From Gnetum montanum (taxonomy: Eukaryota; Streptophyta; Gnetopsida; Gnetales; Gnetaceae): a DNA stretch of 64,000 bases. The stretch is taken from positions 1,104 through 65,103 of the forward strand of contig MNCI01002316.1 in the NCBI GenBank assembly GCA_015680685.1, written 5' to 3'. Under the pieces are notes generated by a model, which worked only from the letters and a program-made list of their open reading frames with translations, was not told where the DNA came from and made no database searches. The stretch's first letter is position 1; each line of letters opens with the position of its first letter. This document shows, piece by piece, positions 43,885 through 56,230 of the stretch. A program made the position numbers and the translations under genes.

Positions 43885-44295
43885 TGAAGTGGGCAAGGCA
43901 TGAAACATGTTAAGTATAATACCTGAGGCTAATGTGGCTAATGTGTCAGTAATGGCATTCTCATTGCAGGGGATGTGCTGGATATCTATAGTTGTAGACT
44001 ATCGGAGTAAGTGCTTTGCCAAGTCACAATAAGGTTGTAAATTTTGTGCTTTACAAACATAAACCTTTGTAACTTGATTGATGACTAACTACAAATCACC
44101 ATGGATTGCTATGTTTCAGATTCTTAGGTCACAAGCTGCTATAAGACCTCTAAGGAGACCTTCATACTCCGTTGTGTTGTTAGTACAAGGAAATGAGAAG
44201 TAATATGTGAAGGATGAGATCTCCCTAGAGGGAAGCATGATGACAGCAATGGCACTAACCCCTTAAGAGGTTGAGGTGCCATTGAAGTATAAAAT
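43885..44295 (-). pseudogene. element D second (plant-type) RNase H, decayed
   Basis: The minus strand reads ILYFNGTSTS (active-site YFDGA block, Asp now Asn), YYFSFPCTNNTTEYEGLLRG, the IHGDL-LVI block (usual GDSxLVI), KAQNLQPYCDLAK and IDIQHIPCNENAITDTLATL (usual NxxADxLA). This is the pattern of the extra RNase H of the Tat lineage, distinct from the normal one upstream. It lies between the first RNase H and integrase. Confidence 0.75.
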
Positions 44296-44829
44296 CACCT
44301 CAAATTTGGTAGGCACTTGGCTTATATTGCTACATGCTCGTTCAGGAATTTCGAGTCTATCGTTGCTTGATCATTTATTGGTGAAACTATTAGTTGTGTG
44401 GCTATTGCTTGACCTTTGGTTGATGCTTACACTATGTAATGTAGGTCAAACTTTGTGGTTATTGCTTTCCACCATGCAATTCAACTACTTTTGTAGATGT
44501 TCGTTGTGATTGCCCAAAGTACATTGCTTTTGTAGATGACATTTACCTAGCTATGGAAGAGATAATGCCTTCACTTCTTAAGTGTAAAGACTAAGGTGAG
44601 GTAGTTCTTTTCCACATCATTGTATTTTGCTTCATGGGAACACATAGCTTAGGTAGTTGAAAAGGACCTCTAAGCCATCATTTCACTTTTGGCAAAGCAG
44701 AGAAGAGATGGATGCATTGAAAGTTGCAAGGTAGATGTAAAAGGGTTTACCTCCTTGCAGAGGGTAGACTATTGGAAGCTAAGTCATCTCTTGTTTGAGG
44801 TTGTCAAATGCCTCTTGGCATTGAGCTGT
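44296..44829 (-). pseudogene. element D first RNase H and linker, decayed
   Basis: Follows directly on the RT: FEWTAQCQEAFDNLKQE, then the LPIVYPLQGGKPFYIYLA block (usual KPFxLYxAAS) and ISSLLCQK, and a degenerate tail near 44610. Heavily broken after 44600. Confidence 0.6.
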
Positions 44830-45800
44830 TCACTCGAAGTGGACTTCCTTTTTGAGAAAATGTTTCATTAGCTGCAACTTATTAGTCAACCATGCAATAA
44901 ACCAATGTATGAATTTCAATCTGCCTTGTAACCCACATAGCTCCTTGAGGTTAGTTGGCAGTGCTAAGTTAATGATGGCCTTAACCTTATTAGGGTCTAC
45001 ATGTATACCTACTTCTGATGCCACAAAGCCTAGCATGTAACCTATCTTGACATCGAATACACACTTCTTAGGATTCAACCTAAGGTCATGTCTAAGGCAA
45101 CATTTGAATGCACGGTTTAAGTCATCTGCGTGATCATGTGCCATCTTGGACTTAACTGCTATGTCATCAACGTAGCCATTGAGCAAGTTTAACAAGTAGT
45201 CGCTAAAGATGTATGTCATGACATGTTGGTAGGTTGCTCCTACGTTCTTTAGTCCAAAAGGCATCATTGTATAGCAAAATGTACCCAAGGGGGTAATGAA
45301 TGTTGTACTAAGTTGGAGCTCTAGGTTGATCTGAACCTAGTTGTAACCAGAGAACCCATCCATAAAGGACAACAAGGCATGACTAGCCGTAGTATCAACT
45401 AGTTGGTTGATGCTAGGCAATGGAAAATCATCTTTAATGGTTACTTTGTTTAGGTCCTAGAAGTCTATGTAAATGCATATGCTTCCATTTTTCTTAGGTG
45501 CAACCATGATGTTGGAGACCCAATCTGCATAGTCAACTACTTAAATGAAACTAGCCTTGTAGAGCTTGGTGATTTCATCACGAACTACCAATGCCACCTT
45601 AGGCCTAACCTTGTAAGCTTTCTGCTTAATTGGTTTTATGTGAGAATTGAGGATGATGTTGTGTTATACTATGCAAGGATCTAGGCCTGGCATGTCCTTG
45701 TAGGACCATGCGAATGCCTTGATGTTTTCATTAAGAACTTTGATGATGCTTTGGATGTGTTGAAGCTCTAACAAGGAACTAAGTTTTAGTGTCTTTCCTC
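44830..45800 (-). pseudogene. element D reverse transcriptase, decayed
   Basis: The open block of 152 codons at 44830-45288 begins MGTFCYTMMPFGLKNVGATY and holds YVDDIAVKSKMAHDHADDL (catalytic YVDD intact), NPKKCVFDV, GIHVDPNKVKAI and ELCGLQGRLKFIHWFI. Upstream, after a stop, are VAPKKNGSICICIDF, DFPLPSINQLVD and SFMDGFSGYN (first catalytic Asp kept). These are Tat/Ogre-type RT motifs. It is the best preserved gene of the element, with both active-site blocks intact and few stops. Confidence 0.85.
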
Positions 45801-46058
45801 ACCACTAAGTGCTGCTATAGGGACTTCGACGAGGGGATCCTCAATGATGTCACCTACCTCTAGATCGAGAGCCCTAACTAGATGTTCAGGCCAATCTAGT
45901 GGTGCTTCTAAAATTGTTACATAGTCATCACAGGCCATGGGCTCAAGGTCTAGGTATAGGGCATTAATGCATCAGGTGAGATCACCATGAGGTTCAATGA
46001 CAACCAAAGGTGAACAAAAACACTTGTATGTGCTCATGTTGTAATCCTGTGACATACC
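45801..46058 (-). pseudogene. element D exon after the intron, RT leader
   Basis: From the acceptor at 46059 the minus strand reads GYVTGLQHEHIQVFLFTFGC-type coding with one frame mostly open (HMSTYKCFCSPLVVIEPHGD near 46010), leading into the RT. It is the usual N-terminal linker of RT in this lineage. Confidence 0.4.
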
Positions 46059-46194
46059 CTACAAAACAAGTAGAAAAAAGGTTAAGCTACACCTATCTTA
46101 ATAGAGTGCATAGAATGATGAAAGCAATGCAACAAGAAATTGCCTAAATGTGCAAAAGTAGATTTAGAAAAGCAAATATGTGAGCTAGTTTTAG

Positions 46195-46310
46195 GCCTCA
46201 ACAGGCCATGGATTGCCAGTTTAAGATCTTAGTGGATCATCGTTTGCTAGTTTAAGATTTTAGCAAACCATCATTTGCTAGTTTAAGGTCTAAGAGGACC
46301 ATCGTTTGTG
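46195..46310. repeat. TTTAAGGTC-type tandem repeat, left intron array
   Basis: About three units with GCCAGTTTAAGATCTTAG, GCTAGTTTAAGATTTTAG and GCTAGTTTAAGGTCTAAG, each followed by AGACCATCGTTTG or similar. Same core as at 42056-42545. Confidence 0.7.
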
Positions 46311-48700
46311 CAAGATGCATTGGTTAAAGTAAGGTAGAGAGTATCTAGAACATGGAACTGGGTTGAGCATTCGCTGGGCAACTAGAAAAATCTCAAAAAA
46401 ATTTCTAAGTATGGGAATCATTAGAAAAATTTCAGAAATTTTTCTAACCCTAGATGCTATGCTCACCCCTTGCTACACTTGCCCTCCACAAAAACCCAAG
46501 AAAATTTGCCAAAGTTTTGATGTGCCAATGTGGTAGGTGACACATTTAATTACCATGGGGGTATATATGAGCATTTTACCAAGGGGTAAATTGTCATTTT
46601 CCAAAGTGAAAATGGAAAATTATAGAGCATAGCATAGTCAAAGTGAGATGTGGAGCCCAAAGCGTAGTAAGAAGAGTGAAGCACCAGAGCATAGCACCAA
46701 GATGACACACTATAGTGATCATCAACACCTCAAACTCACCAATCTGAAAGAGGGAAGATGAGCCTTGGAACACCTACCATGGGCTCAAGTCGAGAAAAGG
46801 AGAGCACCACTGATTGCCAAGTGCACCTGCTACACTCACTCCTTACCATCATTTTTGTTTCTTCATATTCTTGCTTCCCTTATCTAGTGTTGGGGTTTGA
46901 GTTTTGGGGTGGCCTACCTTGGTAGGGCCCATCATCGCCTTGGTCACCTTGGTGGTCATGGCTAAAGAGAGAAGACACATGTATAGGTTGTGGATTTGCG
47001 TTAGCATTTTGTTTCAGTTTTATGTTTGCATCAAATGGGACAAGGGGCAATGCATGAGCTACAGGGGTTTGATTCTACTTGAGGTATCATTTTGGAGCAA
47101 AGCAAGGAGGTTTTATTGCGTAAATTTCTATTTCCCTTGAGCGTTGTGACACATAGGATGAGGGAGAAGGAAAAAAATGAGGATTTTATTTTTTCATTTT
47201 TGTGGCTTCGACGCATTGAGATAATGGAGGGTTTTTTTCTTTTGTGTGTTTCTACATGGGACAAGGAACCCTAGGTCATAGGTGATGGCTATTGGGAATC
47301 ACCATTGGTGGGGCAAGAGTGATGTCTTTGTGAAATATAGGGTTCAACCAATAGACTATTATTATTTTCTACTTCCCCTATTTTGTCTCTTATTTCCAAA
47401 AGCTGTGGCACATGAGAAGGAGGAGAGGGGCAAAAAATAAGGGCTTTGAACCTAAGTGCGGCGATGGGTATGGGGTAGAGGACTCATCTCTGCCACGTTC
47501 TTACTCCTTGAATATGTGCAGATGCGCATAGTGTGTGGATGAGTGAGGTAAGAGGAGGATGAGGGTAGGATACTACAAAGAGTAGGGATACATGAGAGTG
47601 CCATGAGGTGAATCCAAGGTGAAGGCAAAAGGGTGGGCTAGGCATCAAGGGATAGGAAATGTGCAGGGAAAGCTGTAGGGGTGGGGAAAGGGCCAATAGC
47701 ACAACCACAGGGATGACAACCATGGTGAAGGGGCAAATGGGGCTAAGGGGATTGCCAAGGCTGCAACCATGGAAAACCTAGTGCATACCATCAATGCGTG
47801 ATGGCACTAGATAGTGCAGTGAAAGGGGGGGGGCATAGGATGCCTAGGACGATGGAGTGATGTGGTAGTGGAAGTAGCACTTAGGAAAAATCTCATCCTC
47901 TAGAAGCTATGCTCCTTGGGGAGTATAGTTAGCACTTAGGAAAAAGTGGTAAATTTTTGGATGCTTTGAGGTGTTACACTCCCAATAGTTAGAGTCTTTT
48001 TGTCAATTTACACAGGTCACATTCCTGGAGAGGAACAACCTAGAGTTAGAAATTTTTTTTCTTCTTTTGGGTACCCCATGCTACACTACCCAAAGTTCTT
48101 AAAAAAATTGCTAAGTATAGAAATGAAGTGCCAAACATAAAAAATGCTAAGTGTAGGGATGATAAGTGTAAGAATACCTCATGTGAAACAAAATGCTAAA
48201 TGTATGAGAGCTTTGTCAAAGTGCCAAACTTGTTAACCAAACATGCAAAACTACTCAAAACATGCAAACTAGAATAAAGCAAACAATGTGAATGTAAAAT
48301 GAACACTAGTGCTAAGTTAGTTCTATACCCCAATGAGCACCAGGTGCATCAAATGTGTTTTGATGTCCTATACTTACGAAGCCTCATGGGGGACCCTAAG
48401 GATATATTTCTAAGTTGTGTTATTTTAGGCTAAATTTGCTAATTTTTGCTAAATGTGAGTTAATATTTCATGTCAATATCAATCTATTATGCGCTAATGC
48501 TAAGTTCATTTGTTGTCTTGTGGTTGTAGAGTGCTACTGAAGCCTGTCTTAGTCATCATGGAGCTCATTAGCATTCTATACTGCATTAGTGAGCCTGTGC
48601 CCAACACACCTACACCTAATATGAAGTTAGATCATTAGGCAATGTGGTTTTGGCTAGGGGCTTCTAAATTCCTAACTTACTTGCTATAGCACTTTAGTGT
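46311..48700. mobile_element. element D intron, LTR-like subrepeats and filler
   Basis: Non-coding. It contains LTR-type phrases such as AAGTATGGGAATC, GAGCATAGCATAG and CACTTAGGAAAAA (46390-46700 and 47880-48200) that recur in the LTRs of D and E. Open frames at 46904-47274 and 47484-47723 have no recognisable product. Confidence 0.45.
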
Positions 48701-48721
48701 GATCATGTGATTACACTTAGC

Positions 48722-51700
48722 AGTGAAGGTTGCAAGCACCATCACTAAGACATTATTGGCTAGGGCCAACTGGGACATACTGAGATTCATGTTTAATAAG
48801 CCCATGACTAGTGGTGATCACGCAAGTGGCCCAACACTAAGTCCTAGGAGCATTCATCCCTTAGCCAAGATCTGGAGCATGCTAGAGTTCTCTTGTTATA
48901 ACAAGAGCAACACCCTCTTCATTGTCACGCCTATGCATACAATCTTCTATAACCCACCTGGGACTATATATTATGCTAGAGGGTAAGTTCTCTTGCTTTT
49001 CATTATGTCTCATTGTTATTGGCCATGCTAAATTTGCTAACTACTAACTATGGGTGTCTAATGCTAGGTATAAAGTTGATGATGAGGGACTCCATGATGA
49101 GAGAGGGGCTCTTGCTTTGACTTGTACTGCACTAGAGGTACTTTCCTCTAGTCTAAACTTTTGGGAGGTCATTACTGAATAGGTGGGAAAGGACTTAGAG
49201 AACTACCCACTTAGTACCCTAAGGCATTTCAGCGATGTTGGATCTATGATAAGCTTGACAAGGGATGGGCTAGCAGTAAGCCTATCTTCAAAGAGCTTTT
49301 TGTGTCATTGCCTCTATCACATACATCATTTGTTCCATGTGGATGTTCATTATGTTAGCTTGGCTTTTATTTCTTATTCCCATGCACCCGTTGATTGCAT
49401 GATGCTAACATTGCATTTTCCTATGTTACAACTACTATTGCTTTAGGAGAGGTGATAGTGGTCACCATTGGCTATAGTGAGGCCACCCTCATTATGAAGT
49501 ATAGTGATGTAGAGGGGGCATAGAAGTGGCTATGCCATCAGGCCTCAAAGGCTTTGACCAATTAGCTTACACATGCTAGGTTGATGGACCTTTTCTTGGC
49601 CCTTAGCCCAAGCACTCTTTTGGCTGAGATGATGACTATCATTGACTCCTTCAACCTTGAAGCCTACCACTTTGTCACTCATGTACACAGAGTGAGGGTA
49701 GTCTTAGACCTTAGCGATGCTTTCTTCGCTGACTTCTTTGGCCTCCCCTTTGAGGGCCCATCAATCATTGACAAGCCTAACTGAGAGGTGAACCATAGGG
49801 AAGAGATCGAAGAGTGGCTAGGAATCACTCACTCTCGTAAAGGCATCATGGTTGGAAATGTGCATGTGCCTAAGGTCCATAGGCTTTACACTCTTCTTTG
49901 TATCCATGCCTTTTCTAAGCTGCTCTCCCAAGGAAAGGTCCTTGGGGTGGAGCAAGCGAGGGTGGTGCGAGAGGTCATAGAGGAGGCAATCAAGTTTAAC
50001 TAAGCCTCCTCTATCACCACTAGACTGTAGGAAAATATTACTAGGCTTTTCCACAACATCCATGTGTAGTATCACTTTCACTTTGCATTCTTTGTAGCCT
50101 ATTTGTGAAGGCTTGCAAAGTTCCTAGTGATCAGGGATAGTGGACCTTGGGTAATGCAGGATGACCAGCAACTGTCCAAGTCATGGGTTAAGCACTTGTT
50201 CACCACCACTTGTGTGTAGGACCCTCTAGAGGGGATTGAGGAGTCATATCTAGTTACAATGAAGACACATCTGGGGAGGTCACAGTTACCTTATTCTCGT
50301 GATAGTGCAAGTGAGTGTCCACCAATTGTTATTGGGAATGTGAACAGGTTTGAGTGATACATTGCCAAGATAGTGGAGTCCTCTAAGGAAAAAATCAAGA
50401 GGCTATGCTAAACAGAGGAGACTCCCCCTGCAGTTGGACAAGCAAGCATCAAGATGGTTTTCCTCAAGATACCCACACTCTGTTCAATGATTGCAAGTTA
50501 GTGTATATCATAGATGCATTTGGTTTATGTTTTTTTCTTTTTTTGTGTTATATTATGCTAATACTACTATGCTATGTTTGTGAATTAGGCAAGAGGGTTG
50601 CTAAGGAAGAAATGGTGGTGATAGCAAAGGCAACAAACATGACCCCTCCTTAGGTTGAAGAAAAGCTAGCATGCGAGGAGAAGCCACCGAAGGCCCTAGA
50701 AATCTCCCAATAGTTTGATGTAGTGGGGTTGTTCCACCCTAAGCGTGACTTCACCAACCTCTTCAATGGTGTGTAGCTAGGAGATCTACCTATAGTAACA
50801 TCTAAGGGCTTGCTCAGTGAGCACTTTGTGTTACCATCTATCCTTGACTTTTGCTCTTAAGCCTTTAACTGCTTAGTTATCATTAAGTGTTTCATTGTGT
50901 TGTATTGCAGTCTTGGATCTTCCTACTAGTGATCTACCACCTATGCCCATCCACCACATGAAGCAATGGGTAGAAACACCAAATAAATTCACCTCCATGG
51001 AAGGCATCATGGAGGACATGGTGGACCACATTTAACAAGTGGATCCTAAACTTAGTATGTATGCAATTTTGCTTGAACCATTTTACCAATTTCATGCTTA
51101 GTTTGTTGCTAATATTTGTTTGTTCATTGTATGCTAATAGCTCTAAGCTTTGTTGGGATCTAAACTAGGTAGCTCATGTGGATGTCATCCTTGAGTTTTC
51201 CCCCAAGGTGGAGTAGGTGCCTCATCATGTGTACGAGGTAGTGAGCAAGTGCGTGATTTCTAATGTGTAGGTATTGTAGACCTGTAGGTGCTGAAACGAG
51301 CACCTATGAAAATGTGTGCATGAGATCCAGGAGACAATGGTAAGCTTGACCAAAAAGAATGAGGACCTCCAGTCCTATTATCATTTCTTGTCAGCTTAGG
51401 CACAATAGGATAGTACCTAGTGGACATCAGAGATGGATTATGCCAGATACTGGTCGATGATTCAAGGTAAGAATGAGGCTACCTAATAGATCGTCAAGCA
51501 AAGGTTGTAGATGGATCTACTCTCCTAAAAAAATCAAGAGTGGAAAAGCTTTAGTGCCAAGGTGTGCAAGTGGAGGCATATGTAGAGGAACCACAAGTGC
51601 CACAATAAGCATTAGTGAGATGCCTATTTGTAGCAACTCAAGGATGAGTCTGTGAAGGCTCTTTTCCTTGACATGTTTGTTGAGGCAATTAGCAAGAGTT

Positions 51701-52155
51701 GGGCCTTCAAGCTATTTGCTCAAAATATAGTGGTTAGTGGCTCCTCAAAGCAAGAGATTACCCTGCCCTCAAGGGAGGCTTCTATGGTCATCTTTTCTAT
51801 GCAACCTTCAAAATGGACCACCATGGATGAGGACAAGACCCTTGTAGATGTTGACTTTAGCCATGAGGACTAGACATGGTTATTAGAGGTCGAGATCCTC
51901 CAACGCTTGGAGGAGGGCTTTGATAGATTGTCCCCAGTGTCTGATGTAGGACCCTCTCAAGTTATTTTTGCTTTTTTTTAATGCTTTTTATGTGTCAGTT
52001 TTGCACATTAATTTTTTATTTTAGTTTTGCACTTGCTGATTAATTTTTTGTTTTGTATTTCTTTTGAGCAAGCATTAGGGAATGTCGTAGGCCCCAGTGA
52101 AGCAACAAATGATGAGAAGGAGGAGCCTCAATCCCTACCAGACACCACCGGCTAA
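48722..52155 (+). pseudogene. antisense gene-like ORF inside element D, apparently with introns, decayed
   Basis: Plus strand, opposite to the element's own genes. Coding-like blocks are joined by splice-like borders. Block 1, 48722-48983 (KVASTITKTLLARANWDILR, ending AGAG|GGTAAG). Block 2 starts after GCTAG near 49069 (YKVDDEGLHDERGALALTC, VGKDLENYPLSTLRHF). Block 3, about 49447-50490, reads about 350 codons with few stops (MMDLFLALSPSTLLAEM, LSDAFFADFFGLPFEGPS, EEWLGITHSRKGIMVGNV, VPKVHRLYTLLCI). Further blocks start near 50591 (after TTAG) and 50911 (after TTGCAG), and a Glu/Gln-rich part lies at 51180-51940. Most stops are decayed Gln or Trp codons. The family was not recognised; a captured host or transposon gene, or an additional ORF of the lineage, is possible. 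Confidence 0.5.
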
Positions 52156-52369
52156 GTAAACTTGATGTAGCCCTGCTGTTGGGAAATTTTTCACTTTGGC
52201 CATTTTTGTTGGATGGTCATGCTATGTACTCCTACTGATGGAAATATAATAAAACTTATACTTTTTGGGATGAGGATTGTGTGTGAAAATTCATGTTTAT
52301 TTTGCTAACTTTTTAATGTGAATAATGCAACTAGTTGATGCAATTAGGCCCCTTGTGAACCCCATGCCA

Positions 52370-52630
52370 ATTTAAGGCCATGGCAAAAGGGTTGTTACTA
52401 GTTTAAGGCCATTTCAGGCCACAACGATTACTAGTTTAAGGCCATTTCAAGCCATAAATAAAAGGGGAATTGTTGCTAGTTTTAGGCCATGGCAAGTCAT
52501 GAGATGCCAATTTAAGGCCATGGTAAGCTATGTCCTAGCTTAAGGCCTTTTCAGGCCATGAAAATGTAAGAAAGATTACTAGTTAAGGCCATGGTAGGCC
52601 GTGTAATGGGGGAAAAATGTTGCTAGTTTT
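52370..52630. repeat. TTTAAGGCC-type tandem repeat, right intron array
   Basis: About seven units around ACTAGTTTAAGGCCATTTCA / GCCAATTTAAGGCCATGG. Like the left array (46195-46310), it flanks the antisense ORF. Confidence 0.75.
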
Positions 52631-52884
52631 AGGCTGTAGCGGGCCATGCTAGTATACATCTTCTTTTTGTGATTTTGAATTTTATGATTATTGTGTAGTT
52701 TAATTTTTTTTAATGTGTAAGAAGACTAAATGAAAGTGCAAGCAAATGAATGAATGCGTAACAAAGTGAATAATGTAAAACACAAGTAACTATGCAAAAT
52801 GTAGCTATGCAAGCAAAAGGCTAGTGGGGAATGCAAAAATTAAGGGCAAGTAGGCACCTAGCACATGCTAAACTAAGAGGGTAC

Positions 52885-53710
52885 CTTATTCATGTAGTTG
52901 CTTCCTAACCCAATGTGGGTTAGGAGGTGCATCGAGCCTAGGCTACATGAGGGGATATTCACCTAGACCTTCATCCATGGTGCTAAGGGTAGCTCTACCC
53001 ATAGAGCGTCCTCAGGGAGGGTATCGAAATTTTTTGGCTCTTCAAATGGGTGTGCCAAACAAGGTTGACCCTTTTCCTCCATGGGTGACATGTCATCGGG
53101 GAACTCTAGCTCTAACCCTTGGTCTATGTTAATGTTGTTGATGGTTGGAGGGACTGAATTAGCACCATGTATGATCATTTCTCCACCTTCATATATAAGG
53201 TGAATCTCTTGGTGAATGGTGAGGAGATGGCCCATAATTTGGCTAGCCAAGGCCTTTTCAAAATCAAGTTGAACCCAAGCATCTCCTCAACAACAATGAA
53301 TTTGGCCATCATGGGGAATTGCACCCCTACCATGAAGGCTATTGTGATTGTTCCCTTCATGACAACACATGACCCATTAAAGGACTTGGGGCACATTATC
53401 TTTGTGGCCTAGTTTTGGTCAACAAGACTGAGCTTATTAATGACTGGGAATGGGATGATGTTAGTCACTAATCCATCATTGATGTGCACCCAGTGAATCT
53501 TGCATTTTCCTATGTAGATGGTTATAAACATTTGTGTACTAATAACCTAACCCTTTTCAGCATCAACATTAATTGCCTCATCAAGAAATGCTAGAGTTAT
53601 TAAACCAAATTCTTGAGGTGAAGGAGGAAGCATCACAATGTGGATGGCTTGTTCATTCACTAGGATGTCCTCCTTAATAGGAATGGAGGCCAACATGTGA
53701 ACTAGTGCTT
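52885..53710 (-). pseudogene. element D protease, decayed
   Basis: The minus strand reads HWVHINDGLVTNIIPF near 53490 (retropepsin active site, usual DxGSxxNI; here Asn-Asp-Gly-Leu) and FNGSCVVMKGTITIAFMVG. It continues with FIVVEEMLGFNLILKRPWL at 53230-53310 (the usual LGRPWL near the end), all in the 73-codon block 53175-53396 and its continuation to 52963. It lies between gag and the predicted intron. Confidence 0.7.
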
Positions 53711-56230
53711 CATGGTGAGTGAAGAGATTATCACCAAGTCATACAAGCTCAAGATTGTATCTTTTTGTTTCAGAGCCTACTTAACTTTTGCCAATGCATC
53801 TAAAAAGTCATTAATTTTTTTAGTTGCCTTGTTAGCTTTCATCTCCTCCATGTGGCCCAAGAGATGGATCTTCTGGGAAGGATATTTGGGCTTGGTTTGT
53901 TTTACCTATTCTAAGCATCAATGCTCAGTTGTTGATCACTTGCAATGATGACTTCGGCTGATGTGGCCATAGGAACAGTAGATAAGGGGATATGCTTAGG
54001 CGAACCTAGCACCATGCATTGCCTCATCATTCAGTCAACGAGGCACTCATTTGGCCTCCTAGGCTATCACCTCGACTACCTAGTGTTGTATGCAGGATGA
54101 GGCCTTGGACAAGCAGGGCCTATTATAGTCCCTACCACCAAACTCAGTAAAGGGTCTGCACATTGTGGCACCCTAATGATGAAGGGTGTATGGGTTGTTA
54201 TTGCTACAACATGCTATGAGGCCCTGACCACAAAGGATGTCATAGATGCCTGAGGTGGTGCTCTAATGAAAAAAGAAATCCTTGAATTGGTTGATGCTAA
54301 GGAGGCCCCAATGTTGTCAAAGGGCACACGAACCACGAATGGCTTTTGTGCCAATTCGGCATCATCATCGATGTTGATGACATTGATGACATAGCTTGCA
54401 CCATTTATGTTGAGAGGGTCTTTGTAGATCTTCATTGATTAATTTTTTGGGCAAACTGGGTTGGTTGCATCAAGAACTAGTTAGCCTTGGTCAATCATGT
54501 GTTGTATGTCATCTTGTAAGGCCATGCAAAAATCTATGTCATGGTCGAGTAGTTGATGGTAATGGTAGAACCAATCCAACTTGAACTGCTTAGGGATCAA
54601 ACACTCATCTGTTGTGGCCATTGATGGGTTCCTGAGGAGCTCGTAGTAGTGGTTGTAATGCTTGTGAGCATCTTTAGACATTTTCTTGTACTAAATGCAC
54701 CTAGCACTAAGTAGCTGACCTGAAAGTTACGATGGCTTGATGGGAAATGGTGTATACTTTGAGCGGTCCTTGTGCTCAAAGTTTGGCCTTAGGCTAGCTT
54801 ACCCTGTAACCACCGATGGTGTAGGTTGGTTGATCATTATAGTGCTAGAGCCACTTACCTTATTGTTGGCTGGGGCCTTGGTTGCCTTGGTTATTGGTTT
54901 GACATTGTTTGACTTGGCCTCATTGGCCACCACTGCAGCTGTTGTTGTTTCCTTGCCCTTCTCCTTGTCTTTCTTCATATGTGCATTCTTGTAAGCCATG
55001 TAGGCTATATCCTTACTATCTTCTACCACATCTTAAATGCTCTTCATTTGAACAAATGCTTGGCTTAGGGAGTGCGAGGCAAGGCAGTACAGCTTCGACT
55101 TGATGAAGTCGTTCACTACACCTTTGAAAATGGCTAGTAGGTGGGTTTCTATGATAGGCTCATGGATTTCATTAAGTGCAGCGCTCCATTATTGGATGAA
55201 CATTTGAACGGGCTCTAAGTGACCCTACTTGATCTACATGAGTTGATCTAGGATTACCTTAGGCTTCAAGTTATACTTGAAGTAAGTGACAAATTGGCTA
55301 AGCAAATCCTCCAACAAAGATATGGAGGCCTTGGGGAGTGCATGATACTAGTCTAATGCCTTGCCAGTGAGGGGCATGACAAACATGCAAATGATTGCAT
55401 GCAACCATGCTTATAGAAAAAGGCACTTAGACTAGAAGGTTACTAGATGGGCGTTGGGGTCCCCTTCACCGTTATACTTGGTGAACTAGGGGAGTTGGAT
55501 GCTAGGAGGTAGGATCAATGATGGGACAATAGCACTAATAAGGTCATCCCAGTAGAAGTCCATCACTTGGACTATATTAGAAGAGGTGGCCTTAAGTTTT
55601 TTGACCTCTTCAATGAGTGTTTGAATGAGCTAAGACACTTCATCCAAGCTCAGTGTGGGTGTAGCAGGCTGCGCTAGTTGTACAAGCCGTTGTGTCATTG
55701 GTGTGGTCCACAGTCCTACTATGGGTTGTGTGACCACATGAGATTCCTGTTGAGTGTACTACTATGGAGGCTATTATGCATGCTGCTATTGTGTGTGTTG
55801 TACCCAAGGCATGGAGGTAGGACCTCACCATGTGGTTGTGACTTGGGCTATCATAGGGGGCACCACCAAGATAGGTGGGGTGTATGACACCTAACTCATG
55901 TGTTGCTAGGATGTTAGCATTGTGTGCACATAGGGTTGGGTTTGCATCATGAATGTCGATGTAGAGGATTACATGGACTATGTTGAGACCATGAAGGGGG
56001 GAGTGACAAATGATCCTACACCCTGATGAGTATGTGCTTGATGGCTTGGCACAATAAGTGTTAGCCTAGGTGGTGACAAGGGAGATGTTATTGCCTCAAA
56101 GAAGGCAAATGGCTGAGATTGCAAGGGAGCAACATTAGAGGTAGACAACAAGAAAGAGACGTAGAAGGAATTCTCATTCTCTAAGTGAGCCTCAAATTCC
56201 TCTTGTCCATCCTGCAAGGGCTACTCATAG
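53711..56230 (-). pseudogene. element D gag, decayed
   Basis: Minus-strand blocks: a start region near 56220, a hydrophobic/Ser-rich part (55978-56217), a capsid-like middle near 55600-55100 with EEVKKLKATSS and the PSLIDLP / QFTKYNGEG-type start, and VEDSKDIAYMAYKNAHMKK at 54799-55029. The block 54481-54681 holds WFYHYHQLLDHDIDFCMALQ, a decayed zinc knuckle of the type CxYHxxxGHxTxDC of Tat-lineage gag. Downstream blocks 54214-54435 and about 53950-53720 lead to the protease. Frames shift several times. Confidence 0.6.

Larger units (their letters stand above)
46059..52884 (-). other. predicted intron of element D between protease and RT (6.8 kb)
   Basis: Donor on the minus strand AATAAG|GTACCC (52885/52884) just after the protease frame. 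Acceptor CTTGTTTTGTAG|GGTATG (46059/46058) just before the RT frame, with a pyrimidine-rich tract. Ogre-type elements are known to have an intron at exactly this place, but of a few hundred bases. Here it is enlarged by a coding-like antisense unit (48722-52155) flanked on each side by the TTTAAGGYC repeat arrays. The splice sites are predicted by eye. Confidence 0.5.

Noticed and set aside
46904-47274. Plus- and minus-strand frames of 60-78 codons in the D intron
   Set aside because: Overlapping on both strands, no pattern, and not continuous with the antisense ORF that starts at 48722.
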